Shown in pieces: positions 31,198-37,018 of a DNA stretch of 37,018 bases (its first letter is position 1; each line of letters begins with the position of its first letter). The notes below the pieces were generated by a model. The model worked only from the letters and a program-made list of their open reading frames with translations. It did no database searches and had not been told where the DNA came from. The translations under genes and the position numbers were made by a program. Origin of the DNA: Cyanophora paradoxa (taxonomy: Eukaryota > Glaucocystophyceae > Cyanophorales > Cyanophoraceae); the NCBI GenBank assembly GCA_004431415.1, contig QPMI01000585.1:1-37018 (forward strand), written 5' to 3'.

Positions 31198-31505
31198 GCG
31201 CGAGCCTCGAGCACCAGGAGACCCGCCACAACCGCTGCGGCGATGACAACGGCCACCTTGAGCCAGTGCCAGAAGCGCTCGGCCCCGTCCGTCAGCGCGC
31301 GGCCCGCCTTGCCCGGTGCGGTGAGCGCGGAGCCCAGGGCGCCCGCCGCAATGTCGGCCCACGCGCCTCCGTCGCCGCGCAGGACGTTCTCTCGGTTCTT
31401 CGTCTCCACCGTGGCGCCAATCGCCGCGTTGATCTCGCCGAACTGCAGGCGCGGCTGGCCCTTGGGGCCGAAGGTCTTCGTGAGCAGCGCATCGAGCCAG
31501 CTCAT
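31179..31505 (-). CDS. Tail-anchored membrane protein (108 residues)
   Basis: ATG at 31505, TAG at 31179-31181. A soluble N-terminus (MSWLDALLTKTFGPKGQPR, then GEINAAIGATVETKNRENVL) with a helical centre, and a C-terminal membrane segment at about 82-102 (WLKVAVVIAAAVVAGLLVLEA) followed by RALFSKR. Tail-anchored, with a basic end expected to stay on the far side. No family recognised. The gene is one of five small membrane-type genes packed between 29.8 and 32.3 kb. Confidence 0.75.
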   Translation of the reverse strand: MSWLDALLTKTFGPKGQPRLQFGEINAAIGATVETKNRENVLRGDGGAWADIAAGALGSALTAPGKAGRALTDGAERFWHWLKVAVVIAAAVVAGLLVLEARALFSKR

Positions 31506-31522
31506 CCTTGGCTAGCTTCCAA

Positions 31523-31544
31523 CCGGGGTTTCGAAAAACTATCT
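31523..31544 (-). promoter_or_regulatory. Late-type promoter motif (variant)
   Basis: Minus-strand ATAGTTTTTCGAAACCCCGG, 17 bases before the ATG at 31505. Confidence 0.5.
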
Positions 31545-32022
31545 AAATGACCAGGCCGCGCAGGTACCAGACCATCAGGAGCGAGCCGCCCAGCGCCACC
31601 AGCAGCGGCAGGTGCCCGTCCACGGCGCGCCGCATGCGGTTGTCGCACAGCTCCTGGCAGCTCAGCCGGTTGGCCTCGTCGAAGTAGGCGCTCACGGCGT
31701 AGGGGCGGCCGGCCGGCGGGTGCAGCCCCCGGCCCAGGCACGGGTAGGCCTCCGCCTGCCGCCGCGCGGCCAGCGCCGCCGTCGCGGCGTGCGCCGCCTC
31801 CCTCTGCCCCGGCGCGATCGCCACGAGGGGCAGCGCCCCCACGCTCCTGCCCTTGCCCGCCCCCTTGATCGTTTTCAGCGACGGCGGCGCGGGATCCGCC
31901 GCCTTCACCCTGGGCCCCTCCGCCGCCGCCCCACCCTTAGCCCTCGCCGCCTCGCCAATCTTGCTGCATCGCGAATCCGATTTGAACACGGTGCACAGCA
32001 GCTTCTCTACCGCGCTCGACAT
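31543..32022 (-). CDS. Membrane protein with cysteine-rich ectodomain (159 residues)
   Basis: ATG at 32022, TAG at 31543-31545. Residues 1-125 form a soluble part with cysteines in VEKLLCTVFKSDSRCSKIG, AEAYPCLGRGLHPP and RLSCQELCDNRMRR; a C-terminal membrane segment (LPLLVALGGSLLMVWYLRGL) ends the protein. The paired cysteines and the single C-terminal anchor give the layout of nucleocytoplasmic-virus entry/fusion or myristoylated membrane proteins, but no motif proves it. The middle is Ala/Pro/Lys-rich. Late motif upstream. Confidence 0.7.
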   Translation of the reverse strand: MSSAVEKLLCTVFKSDSRCSKIGEAARAKGGAAAEGPRVKAADPAPPSLKTIKGAGKGRSVGALPLVAIAPGQREAAHAATAALAARRQAEAYPCLGRGLHPPAGRPYAVSAYFDEANRLSCQELCDNRMRRAVDGHLPLLVALGGSLLMVWYLRGLVI

Positions 32023-32036
32023 CTTCGAACGTGTAA

Positions 32037-32059
32037 CGAGAATGAAGAAAATTTAAAAG
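32037..32059 (-). promoter_or_regulatory. Late-type promoter motif
   Basis: Minus-strand TTTTAAATTTTCTTCATTCT, about 15 bases before the ATG at 32022. Confidence 0.55.
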
Positions 32060-32116
32060 GGAACGCCAACGGACTCGGAACTCGGAAAGGGGGAGGGGAG
32101 AATGAACTTTGAAAAG

Positions 32117-32303
32117 TTAGCGCCCGGCGGGGCGCATGCCGGCCGCCGCCTGCGAGGCGCCGCCGGGGGCGTAGAGGGACTTGGCGGCATAGCCGAAGCC
32201 CACGCCTATGACCGCCGAGGCCGTGGGGTGCCGCCGAGGAGCCAGGTGAGGGTCGCGCCAGCGCTCCTAGCGAGTAGTGGGCAGGATAAGCTTCGAAGGC
32301 CAT
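32117..32303 (-). CDS. Very small membrane protein (two frameshifts)
   Basis: ATG at 32303 (MAFEAYPAHYS), TAA at 32117-32119. The outer length is not a multiple of three. The pieces GATLTWLLGGTP and TASAVIGVGFGYAAKSLYAP appear in successive frames, giving a likely membrane protein of about 60 residues with a glycine-rich hydrophobic centre, ending QAAAGMRPAGR. The clear promoter motif immediately upstream supports a real gene. GC-rich runs explain the slips. Confidence 0.5.
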
Positions 32304-32320
32304 CGCGGGACCGAATTGAG

Positions 32321-32341
32321 GGAGGGTTGAGAAAAAATACC
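32321..32341 (-). promoter_or_regulatory. Late-type promoter motif
   Basis: Minus-strand GTATTTTTTCTCAACCCTCC, 17 bases before the ATG at 32303 and just after the helicase stop. Confidence 0.6.
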
Positions 32342-32351
32342 GCCTCGGGCC

Positions 32352-34792
32352 TCAGTGGTGCAGGTGCCGGAAGCGCGCGTTGTCCTCGGCCTCCTCGCGC
32401 GCCGCCTGCTCCTCCGCCGCGTCGATCTCGCCCGCGAGGCCTCCCGCGCCGCCCGCCTTGCGTACGAGGTGGGCACCGGCGCCCGTCGGTAGCTGTAGCC
32501 GAGGCCCTTCGCCAGCTCCACGGTCCCGTCCTCGAACGCCCGCCAGCTCTCCACGGCCTCCGCCGCGCTCATCCGCTTCGCGCGGAAGCCCGCCTCCAGC
32601 TCGGCGCGGAAGCGGCGGTCTCCTGCATGCGCCGGGCCCAGAGGCCCTGGCGCCGCTCCTCCGCCTCGCGCGCCTGGCGCGCCGCCAGCGCCCGCCGCTC
32701 GGCCTCCTGCTGGGCCCCGAAGCCCTGGATCGCGGAGAGGACGGCGCTGGGGCCGGGGACGGGGCTGGGGCCGTCGGCGCTCGCGGAGGAGGCCGAGCTC
32801 CCGTAGCCGCTCGGGCCCGCGCCGCCGTTCGTCGGGGTACCCTGCCCTTGGATCAGGAGGGGGGCGGGGGAGGGGGGTACGGAGGAAGACGGGGGGTACG
32901 CGGGCCGGACCTGGCGCGGCAGCATCTCGTCGATGCGCTGCTGGCCGGGGCGCTGCTGGGGGGCCGTGGCGGGGCTGGGCGGAGGAAGGCCGGCGCCGAG
33001 TTGCGGGTGCGCTTGCCCTTGCCCTTGGTGTGGGGCTGGACGAGGAAGGGCCCGACGTCGGCCACCGGTCCTTGAACTGGGCGACGGGATCGCGATCGCC
33101 TCCAGCGCCGGCTGGCTCTCGCCGAGGGAGAGCGGGCCTTGGGGACGATGCCGCGGATGTAGGTCTGCCAGATGCCGCGAGCTTGTAGGAGTAGAGGCGG
33201 CACGAGGAGCCGAAGCCGGCGAGGGTCTCGTCCAGCCGGCCGTTCTCGATGTCGGCGCCGACGCGGCGGAGGTGTCGGGGCCCTCCGTGCGCGCGATGTA
33301 CTCGACGATGCCCGCGACGCTCGTCATCCAGCCCTCCGTGTTCGGGGCGGCGACGTAGGTGGTGGGGTCGACGGCGCAGTGGGTGACGATGAAGCGGGTG
33401 AGGGGGCACTTGGTCGTCTCCTGCCAGAAGCCGAGGCGCTGCGCCCGCAGCCACGCCGGCTCGAAGGCCTGGATGCAGGAGGCCTTGCCGTCGGAGAGCG
33501 CGTGGATGATCTTCCAGGCGAAGGTGAAGGCCGCGACCATGAGCGCCGGCAGCTCGTTCTCGCGGATGTCGGAGTGGAGGTAGGTGCGCTTCTTGGCCGG
33601 CTTGTGGTCGAGGGGGATGAGGACGACGCGGGCGAAGAACTCGAGCATGCGGTTCTCGAGCTGCGCCGGGGCAGGTGAGCAAGGGCGCCGGGGAGAAGGA
33701 GGGGAAGGGGAACGGGCGCACCTGCGGGAAGCTGTTGCAGACGATGACAAGCACCTTGCGCGTCGCCTTGGTGCGCACATCGTCGCCGCGGACGTTCTTG
33801 AAGTTGCGGGAGTAGGCGTCGCCGGAGCGCATCTTAAGCTCCTCCTCCGAGCAGGCCCGCGGGTCGAGGCCCTCCGCCATCACCATGCAGATCGCCTCCT
33901 CGCCGCCGTGCTCCGAGAAGGCCGAGCCCTTGGAGGGGCGGTAGACGCAGACGCGGCTTGGCGGCAGGCACTCCGTCATGATCTGCGTCACCATCGACTT
34001 GCCTGTGCCCGACTGGCCCTTGATGATGCCGCAGTACTGCAGCATGGCGCCCTCGGACGGCGGCTCCATCTCCGCGCGCGGCTCCCGGTCGAAGACGGGC
34101 TTGTCGCAGAAGTTCCACGGCCCGACGAGGTTGAAGGCGTAGAGGACGGCCGCCGCGTAGCCGAACTCGTCGGCCGTCACGTAGCCGTTGTCCGCCAGGT
34201 GCTTGACGACGTTGGGCATGAAGGGGTGCAGCATGCCGTACACGGTGGGCCAGTCGCAGGTCTCGGTCGCCTCCTCGATGCCCGCGGGCAGGCGCCCCTG
34301 GATGTAGCAGGTGTTCATGTAGCCCGCGTACCGCTCCCGTGCCTCCTCGTGCGTCATGACGAGGACGCAGGCGCTGCCCGTGCTGTCCTGCGGCGCCCGC
34401 ACCACGAAATCTGCGCAAGGGGCGTCGGCGGGGTACGGGGCGGGGCGCAGGGGTACGGGCGGCGCACGCGTGTCGCAGGCGAAGGCGAAGCCGGGGATGA
34501 CGGGCATCTCGGGGCAGACGTCCTCGAGCTGGAGGGACTCCTCCACGAACGTGCGCGTCCGCCCCGAGAGCACCTCCTTCGAGAAGGTGAACTCGAAGGA
34601 GCCGGGGTTGGACTCGTAGGTCTTGTGGAAGGTCATCGCCAGCAGCTGGATGACCTCCTTCATCGTCCCGCGCCCGGCGTGCCTGTTCGCGCTGACCTTG
34701 TCGTACACGAAGAGGTTCGGGAGCTCGACGTAGAAGGTGGGCGGGGAGTTCGGGCCGTAGGGTCTCTGGCGCACGATCCGCTGCGCCGGCAA
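32352..34792 (-). CDS. Superfamily 3 helicase (with a probable intron and several slips)
   Basis: The first clean frame (34792 to about 33722) has the SF3 core: an N-terminal region (PPTFYVELPNLFVYDKVSAN, AYPADAPCADF), Walker A GQSGTGKS at about residues 259-266, Walker B AICMVMAEG at 300-308, motif B' KMRSGDAYSRN at about 320-330, and the sensor motif RKVLVIVCNSFP at about 345-356. After a 61-bp GT..AG segment (33661-33721) coding resumes in another frame as LENRMLEFFARVVLIPLDHK, the expected arginine-finger region. Later slips near 33270 and 33190 lead to GIWQTYIRGIVPKA, and a Pro/Ala/Glu-rich tail ends ARFRHLHH with TGA at 32352-32354. SF3 helicases work with Rep initiators; here the HUH domains are on separate proteins. 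No ATG marks the 5' end; the first in-frame ATG is at 34663, but coding clearly starts earlier, perhaps in an upstream exon. Confidence 0.78.
33661..33721 (-). other. Probable spliceosomal intron in the helicase gene (61 bp)
   Basis: Minus strand: CAG|GTGCGCCCG at the 5' end, a pyrimidine-rich body, CTTGCTCACCTG resembling a branch site, and CGGCGCAG|CTCGAG at the 3' end. Removing it joins CNSFPQ to LENRMLEFFARVV in frame (phase 0), exactly where SF3 motifs require continuity. Length is 3n+1, so readthrough breaks the frame. Confidence 0.55.
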
Positions 34793-34832
34793 AAGGGGGT
34801 TAGCGGGGTTCGAACGCGGGAGGGGGGCGCAC
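34781..34832 (-). other. Possible spliceosomal intron upstream of the helicase frame (52 bp)
   Basis: Minus strand: CCG|GTGCGCCCC, an ideal CTAAC branch site (CGCTAACCC), a T-rich run, CGGCGCAG|CGGATCG. Joining gives ALGPSRLRP then RIVRQRPYGPN in phase 0. An alternative larger intron to 34931 would join FVKNN of the upstream gene to RIVRQ. Not proven. Confidence 0.4.
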
Positions 34833-34892
34833 CGGCCGAAGGCGGCTCGGGCCCAGCGCCTTAAGCAGCTGGGCCACGGCCGCCTCCGGCCT

Positions 34893-35799
34893 CTAAGGGG
34901 CGGGGCGCGCAGCTAAGGGGGCGGGGCGCACGTTGTTCTTGACGAAGAGGCGGAGCGCATCCTGAATGGCCGCCTCCTTCTTGGACTTGTTGTCCTTGCT
35001 GTACGTTGTCACGTCGTCGTACTTGGACATGTCGATCTCGGGCGCCTCGCGCGGCTGCGCCGCCAGCTCCGCCCGCGCCAGCTCCAGCCTGGTGGCGCGC
35101 GGCGGCTCGCCGTCGCTCTCCGACGCCTGGCCGTCGTCGTGGTCCGCCTCCGCCTCCGCCCGCTGATCGCGCAGCAGCTGCCGCTCGCGCTCGCGCCGCT
35201 GCTGGGCCCGGCGGGAGAGGCGGCCGGCGCGGGGGCCGGAGGGGGCGGAGGGGGCATGTGGCCGAGGGAGGAGGCGGGCGTGGCGACGGGCGTGCCCCGC
35301 GGCGGCGAGGGGATGGGCGGGCGAGGGGGTACCCTGGACGGAGGGCGGCGGGCGCTGCGAGGGCTGCGAGGGGCGGAAGGGACTGAAGGCCGAGGGGTTG
35401 CCGCTCGGGCGCCAGGAGACGTCGGAGGCGGCGGGGCTGGCGGGGGCACGGGGCGGGCGGGCGGCGGGGGGAGGAGGGGCGGCCTGGGGCCGGCGTCGCC
35501 GGGCTCGTCGTCCGAGAACTCCTCGATGGGCGGCGGCGGGGCCGTCGAGGGAGGGGGAGGGCGGGAGGGGTAGAACTCGTCGACGGGGGGCTCGGGCTCG
35601 AAGGTGTCCCCCGCCCCCCGTCGCCGCCAGCTCCGCATCGGGCTCGCCCTCGCGCTCGCGCTCGCGCTCCAGCTCCATCGCGTACTCCTCCGCCACCTCC
35701 AGCTCGCGCCGAGGCCTTCGCGTCCGCCGCCGCCGCCAGCGCGGCCTCCATCTCCATCTCGCGCTCGGCCTCCAGCTCCTCCTCTGTGGGCAGGGTCAT
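34893..35799 (-). CDS. Proline-rich, charged low-complexity protein (several slips)
   Basis: ATG at 35799 (MTLPTEEELEAEREMEME), stop at 34893. Glu/Ala/Arg coiled coil, then proline-rich stretches (EPEPPVDEFYPSRPPPP, PRPPIPSPPRGTPVATP), then a basic region (GRLSRRAQQRRERERQLL) and DEVT-type charged helix ending DALRLFVKNN. Coding moves between frames at least four times, mostly in homopolymeric GC runs. About 300 residues overall. The start is supported by an excellent late motif 22 bases upstream. It may be a separate gene or contribute exons to the helicase through the GTGCGCC donor after FVKNN. No family recognised. Confidence 0.5.
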
Positions 35800-35820
35800 T
35801 CCTTTGCGCCTCTGGAACGC

Positions 35821-35840
35821 CCTAGGCTCAGAAATTAGGG
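35821..35840 (-). promoter_or_regulatory. Late-type promoter motif fused to a stop codon
   Basis: Minus-strand CCCTAATTTCTGAGCCTAGG, 21 bases before the ATG at 35799. The TAA is the stop of the upstream gene. This match argues against reading 35812-35855 as an intron. Confidence 0.65.
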
Positions 35841-36374
35841 GCGGGGAGGGCGCACCGGCCGCCTGGGGGCCGCCGCCTCCATCTCCTCGCCGAGATCGCG
35901 CCGCGCCGCCGGGGCACCCGCCTCCTCCTCCTCGAACCGCAGGTCGATGTAGGCGGCCTTGCCCTTGCCCTTGCCCTTCGCCTGGGCCTGGGCCTGGGCC
36001 ACGCGCATGGCGCGCGCGAGGCCCTCCGCCGTGATCATGCTGCCGCCGGCCCGGGCGCCCGAGGCGGAGGCCGTCGCCTCGCCGATCGCCGCCTGGAAGG
36101 CCGCGGCCATCGCCTGGCCGGCGCGCGGCAGGCTCCGCGCCCGCTCCAGCTCCTCCTCCGTGAAGTCCAGCGCCCGGGCCGCGGCGGCGGCCTCGGCCTC
36201 GCGCTCCGCCTCGGAATCCGAGTCGGAATCCGAGGACTCCGCGGCCGCGAGCATGGGGCGGGGGCGGGAGGCGGCGGCGGCGGCGGCGGCGGCCGCCTTG
36301 TCGAAGACGGGGACGAAGAAGGTGAGGGCGAGGGTGCGCCGCGGCACCACGTACTTCACGGCGCCGTGGATCAT
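35835..36374 (-). CDS. Ala/Ser/Asp-rich low-complexity protein
   Basis: ATG at 36374 (MIHGAVKYVVPRRTLALTFF), TAA at 35835-35837, 179 residues. A short folded-looking N-terminus is followed by a poly-alanine run, an acidic SSDSDSDSEAE stretch, a helical region (DFTEEELERARSLPRAGQAM), QAQAQAKGKGKGK, and a C-terminus with YIDLRFEEEEAGAP. The composition resembles an intrinsically disordered regulator or capsid-associated protein. The frame is open further up to about 36458 without an ATG, across the tandem repeat. No family recognised. Confidence 0.55.
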   Translation of the reverse strand: MIHGAVKYVVPRRTLALTFFVPVFDKAAAAAAAAASRPRPMLAAAESSDSDSDSEAEREAEAAAAARALDFTEEELERARSLPRAGQAMAAAFQAAIGEATASASGARAGGSMITAEGLARAMRVAQAQAQAKGKGKGKAAYIDLRFEEEEAGAPAARRDLGEEMEAAAPRRPVRPPRP

Positions 36375-36429
36375 GGGCCGCCGTGCGAGTCCGGCATCGA
36401 GCACCGGCGGATGACCTGCGAGGGGGTTT

Positions 36430-36483
36430 AAATGGCATCTAAATAGTCTAAATAGCATCTAAATAGCATCCAAATAGCATCCA
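36430..36483. repeat. Tandem 11-bp repeats (AAATAGCATCT)
   Basis: About five units AAATAGCATCT or AAATAGCATCC with one shorter variant (AAATAGTCT). The only strongly AT-rich tandem repeat in the right end. It lies between two minus-strand genes, and the upstream gene's frame runs into it as LDAI-type sequence before a stop. Confidence 0.75.
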
Positions 36484-37007
36484 GCGGCGACCTGCACCAC
36501 GCGGTCGCCGATGGTGACGCCGGGCACCTCGAACTCAGGAACCAGGTCGAAGGCGCAGATGCCCTGGCGCCCGTGGCGGTCCCGGCACGTCCGGCAGGCC
36601 GCCTCCAGCACGATGCGGATGGCGTAGGCGTCGGTGAGGACGCCGGTGTCCGGCCGCTCGCCCCAGACCGCCGAGCTCTCGTGCGCGTGATGAACGCGCG
36701 GCTGTTCCGCATGATGCAGCGCGCCTCGACGCCCATGATGCCCTTCGCCAGCCTCTGCGGGCCGGCGGGGGTCGGCGGGGAGGGGGCACGGGCGGCCGGG
36801 GCGCACCTCGGGCGTGTAGGCCGGGTCCGAGCTGAGCACCAGCAGCCAGAGCAGGTGCGGGGCCGCCTCCGCCATGCGGTTGAAGTAGAACTCCTCCGGG
36901 CCCGCCAGCAGGCCAATCGTGCGCCACTCGCCCTTGGCGATGTGCCGGGCACGGCGCCCATGAGCAGCCGCAGCGCTGCGCCGCGAACAGCCGGCGGGCG
37001 TCGGCAT
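36459..37007 (-). CDS. Unknown protein at the right edge, with a probable intron and one slip
   Basis: The first readable ATG is at 37007; the true start may lie outside the window. The segment GEWRTIGLLAGPEEFYFNRM and HLLWLLVLSSDPAYTPE is followed by a GTGCGCCC...CGCAG segment (36755-36806) whose removal joins TPE to RLAKGIMGVEARCIMRNSRA. After a slip near 36690 coding continues as AHESSAVWGERPDTGVLTD, then EAACRTCRDRHGRQGICAF and VPGVTIGDRVVQ, ending at a stop in the tandem repeat (36459). The CRTCRDRHGRQGIC part could bind metal. A single-base-slip reading without the intron is possible. No family recognised. Confidence 0.5.
   Translation of the reverse strand: MPTPAGCSRRSAAAAHGRRARHIAKGEWRTIGLLAGPEEFYFNRMAEAAPHLLWLLVLSSDPAYTPEVRPGRPCPLPADPRRPAEAGEGHHGRRGALHHAEQPRVHHAHESSAVWGERPDTGVLTDAYAIRIVLEAACRTCRDRHGRQGICAFDLVPEFEVPGVTIGDRVVQVAAGCYLDAI
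36755..36806 (-). other. Possible spliceosomal intron (52 bp)
   Basis: Minus strand: GAG|GTGCGCCCCGG, a C-rich body, GGCCCGCAG|AGGCTG, joining TPE to RLAKGIM in phase 0. It shares the GTGCGCCC donor and CGCAG acceptor with the helicase introns. Length 3n+1. Confidence 0.4.
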
Positions 37008-37018
37008 CCGCCCGGGCT

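Noticed and set aside
34893-34931. A 39-bp intron ending in CCTTAG after FVKNN
   Set aside because: Shorter than the other candidates, a multiple of three, and its acceptor coincides with an ordinary stop codon. Kept only as an alternative in the notes.
35006-35838. Plus-strand Arg/Gly/Pro-rich frames at 35.0-35.8 kb
   Set aside because: Low-complexity shadows of the minus-strand proline-rich gene.
35812-35855. A fourth GTGCGCC...CAG intron between the genes at 35835 and 34893
   Set aside because: The segment contains a near-perfect late promoter motif fused to a stop codon and is followed by an ATG, so a gene boundary explains it better.
1-37018. Terminal inverted repeats or circular overlap
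   Set aside because: By eye the first 70 and last 70 bases share no direct or inverted match, so neither is claimed.
1-37018. tRNA, rRNA, CRISPR arrays, insertion sequences or integrase
   Set aside because: I saw no cloverleaf-like tRNA pattern, no regularly spaced repeats with unique spacers, and no transposase or integrase signatures.

Overview
The window looks like a nearly complete genome, or most of one, of a small GC-rich double-stranded DNA virus of a unicellular eukaryote. It belongs to the nucleocytoplasmic large DNA virus lineage but is only about 37 kb. It carries a double jelly-roll major capsid protein (22563-23936), an A32/FtsK-type packaging ATPase (17292-18362), a poxvirus A22/RuvC-like resolvase (18400-18876), a VLTF3-like late transcription factor (15715-16545), an SF3 helicase (32352-34792) and two adjacent HUH endonuclease-like proteins (12587-15483). 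I see no DNA polymerase, RNA polymerase subunit, primase or ligase. This gene set matches what I know of the proposed class Mriyaviricetes (Yaravirus and the Pleurochrysis endemic viruses). The GC-rich coding, fibre genes and probable introns fit best with an algal, perhaps haptophyte, host. That placement is inference; no search was run.

Layout. 1-673: end of a coiled-coil gene, then a non-coding element with inverted GGGACTT arms. 674-1039: HNH endonuclease. 1029-10708: surface and fibre block, comprising a frameshifted large protein, a fibronectin III plus glycine-rich fibre (+), a fibre with a phage-type S74 self-cleaving chaperone (-), and a giant coiled-coil protein ending in tail-fibre HxH repeats. 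10734-15483 (-): small virion or membrane genes and the two HUH proteins. 15584-16545 (+): zinc-finger ORF and VLTF3. 16535-18362 (-): membrane protein, acidic protein, ATPase. 18400-26324 (+): resolvase, three zinc-ribbon proteins, small membrane and basic proteins, a large proline-rich protein, the capsid protein and three putative virion proteins, one resembling the NCLDV DUF5767 family. 26378-28137 (-): a possible ssDNA-binding protein and two unknown genes. 28243-29745: a cluster of four copies of one roughly 100-bp element arranged as nested inverted repeats, a candidate origin or control region. 29786-32303: small membrane and nuclear-type proteins on both strands. 32352-37018 (-): SF3 helicase and low-complexity genes, with several probable short spliceosomal introns.

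Regulation. At least 25 genes have, about 5-40 nt before the ATG, an A/T run followed by TTTCT-N-AG and usually GGCCC. It often overlaps the stop codon of the upstream gene. I read it as the late promoter. The VLTF3 region and the genes at 27265-28137 lack it and instead have clustered CACCTGA elements, one with a TATA box, so they may be early genes.

Quality. Many genes, mainly in 1-7.7 kb and 30-37 kb, are broken by single-base slips in GC-rich runs. Most look like missing-base sequencing or assembly errors rather than decay, because coding character resumes at once in another frame. Coordinates of such genes are outer limits.
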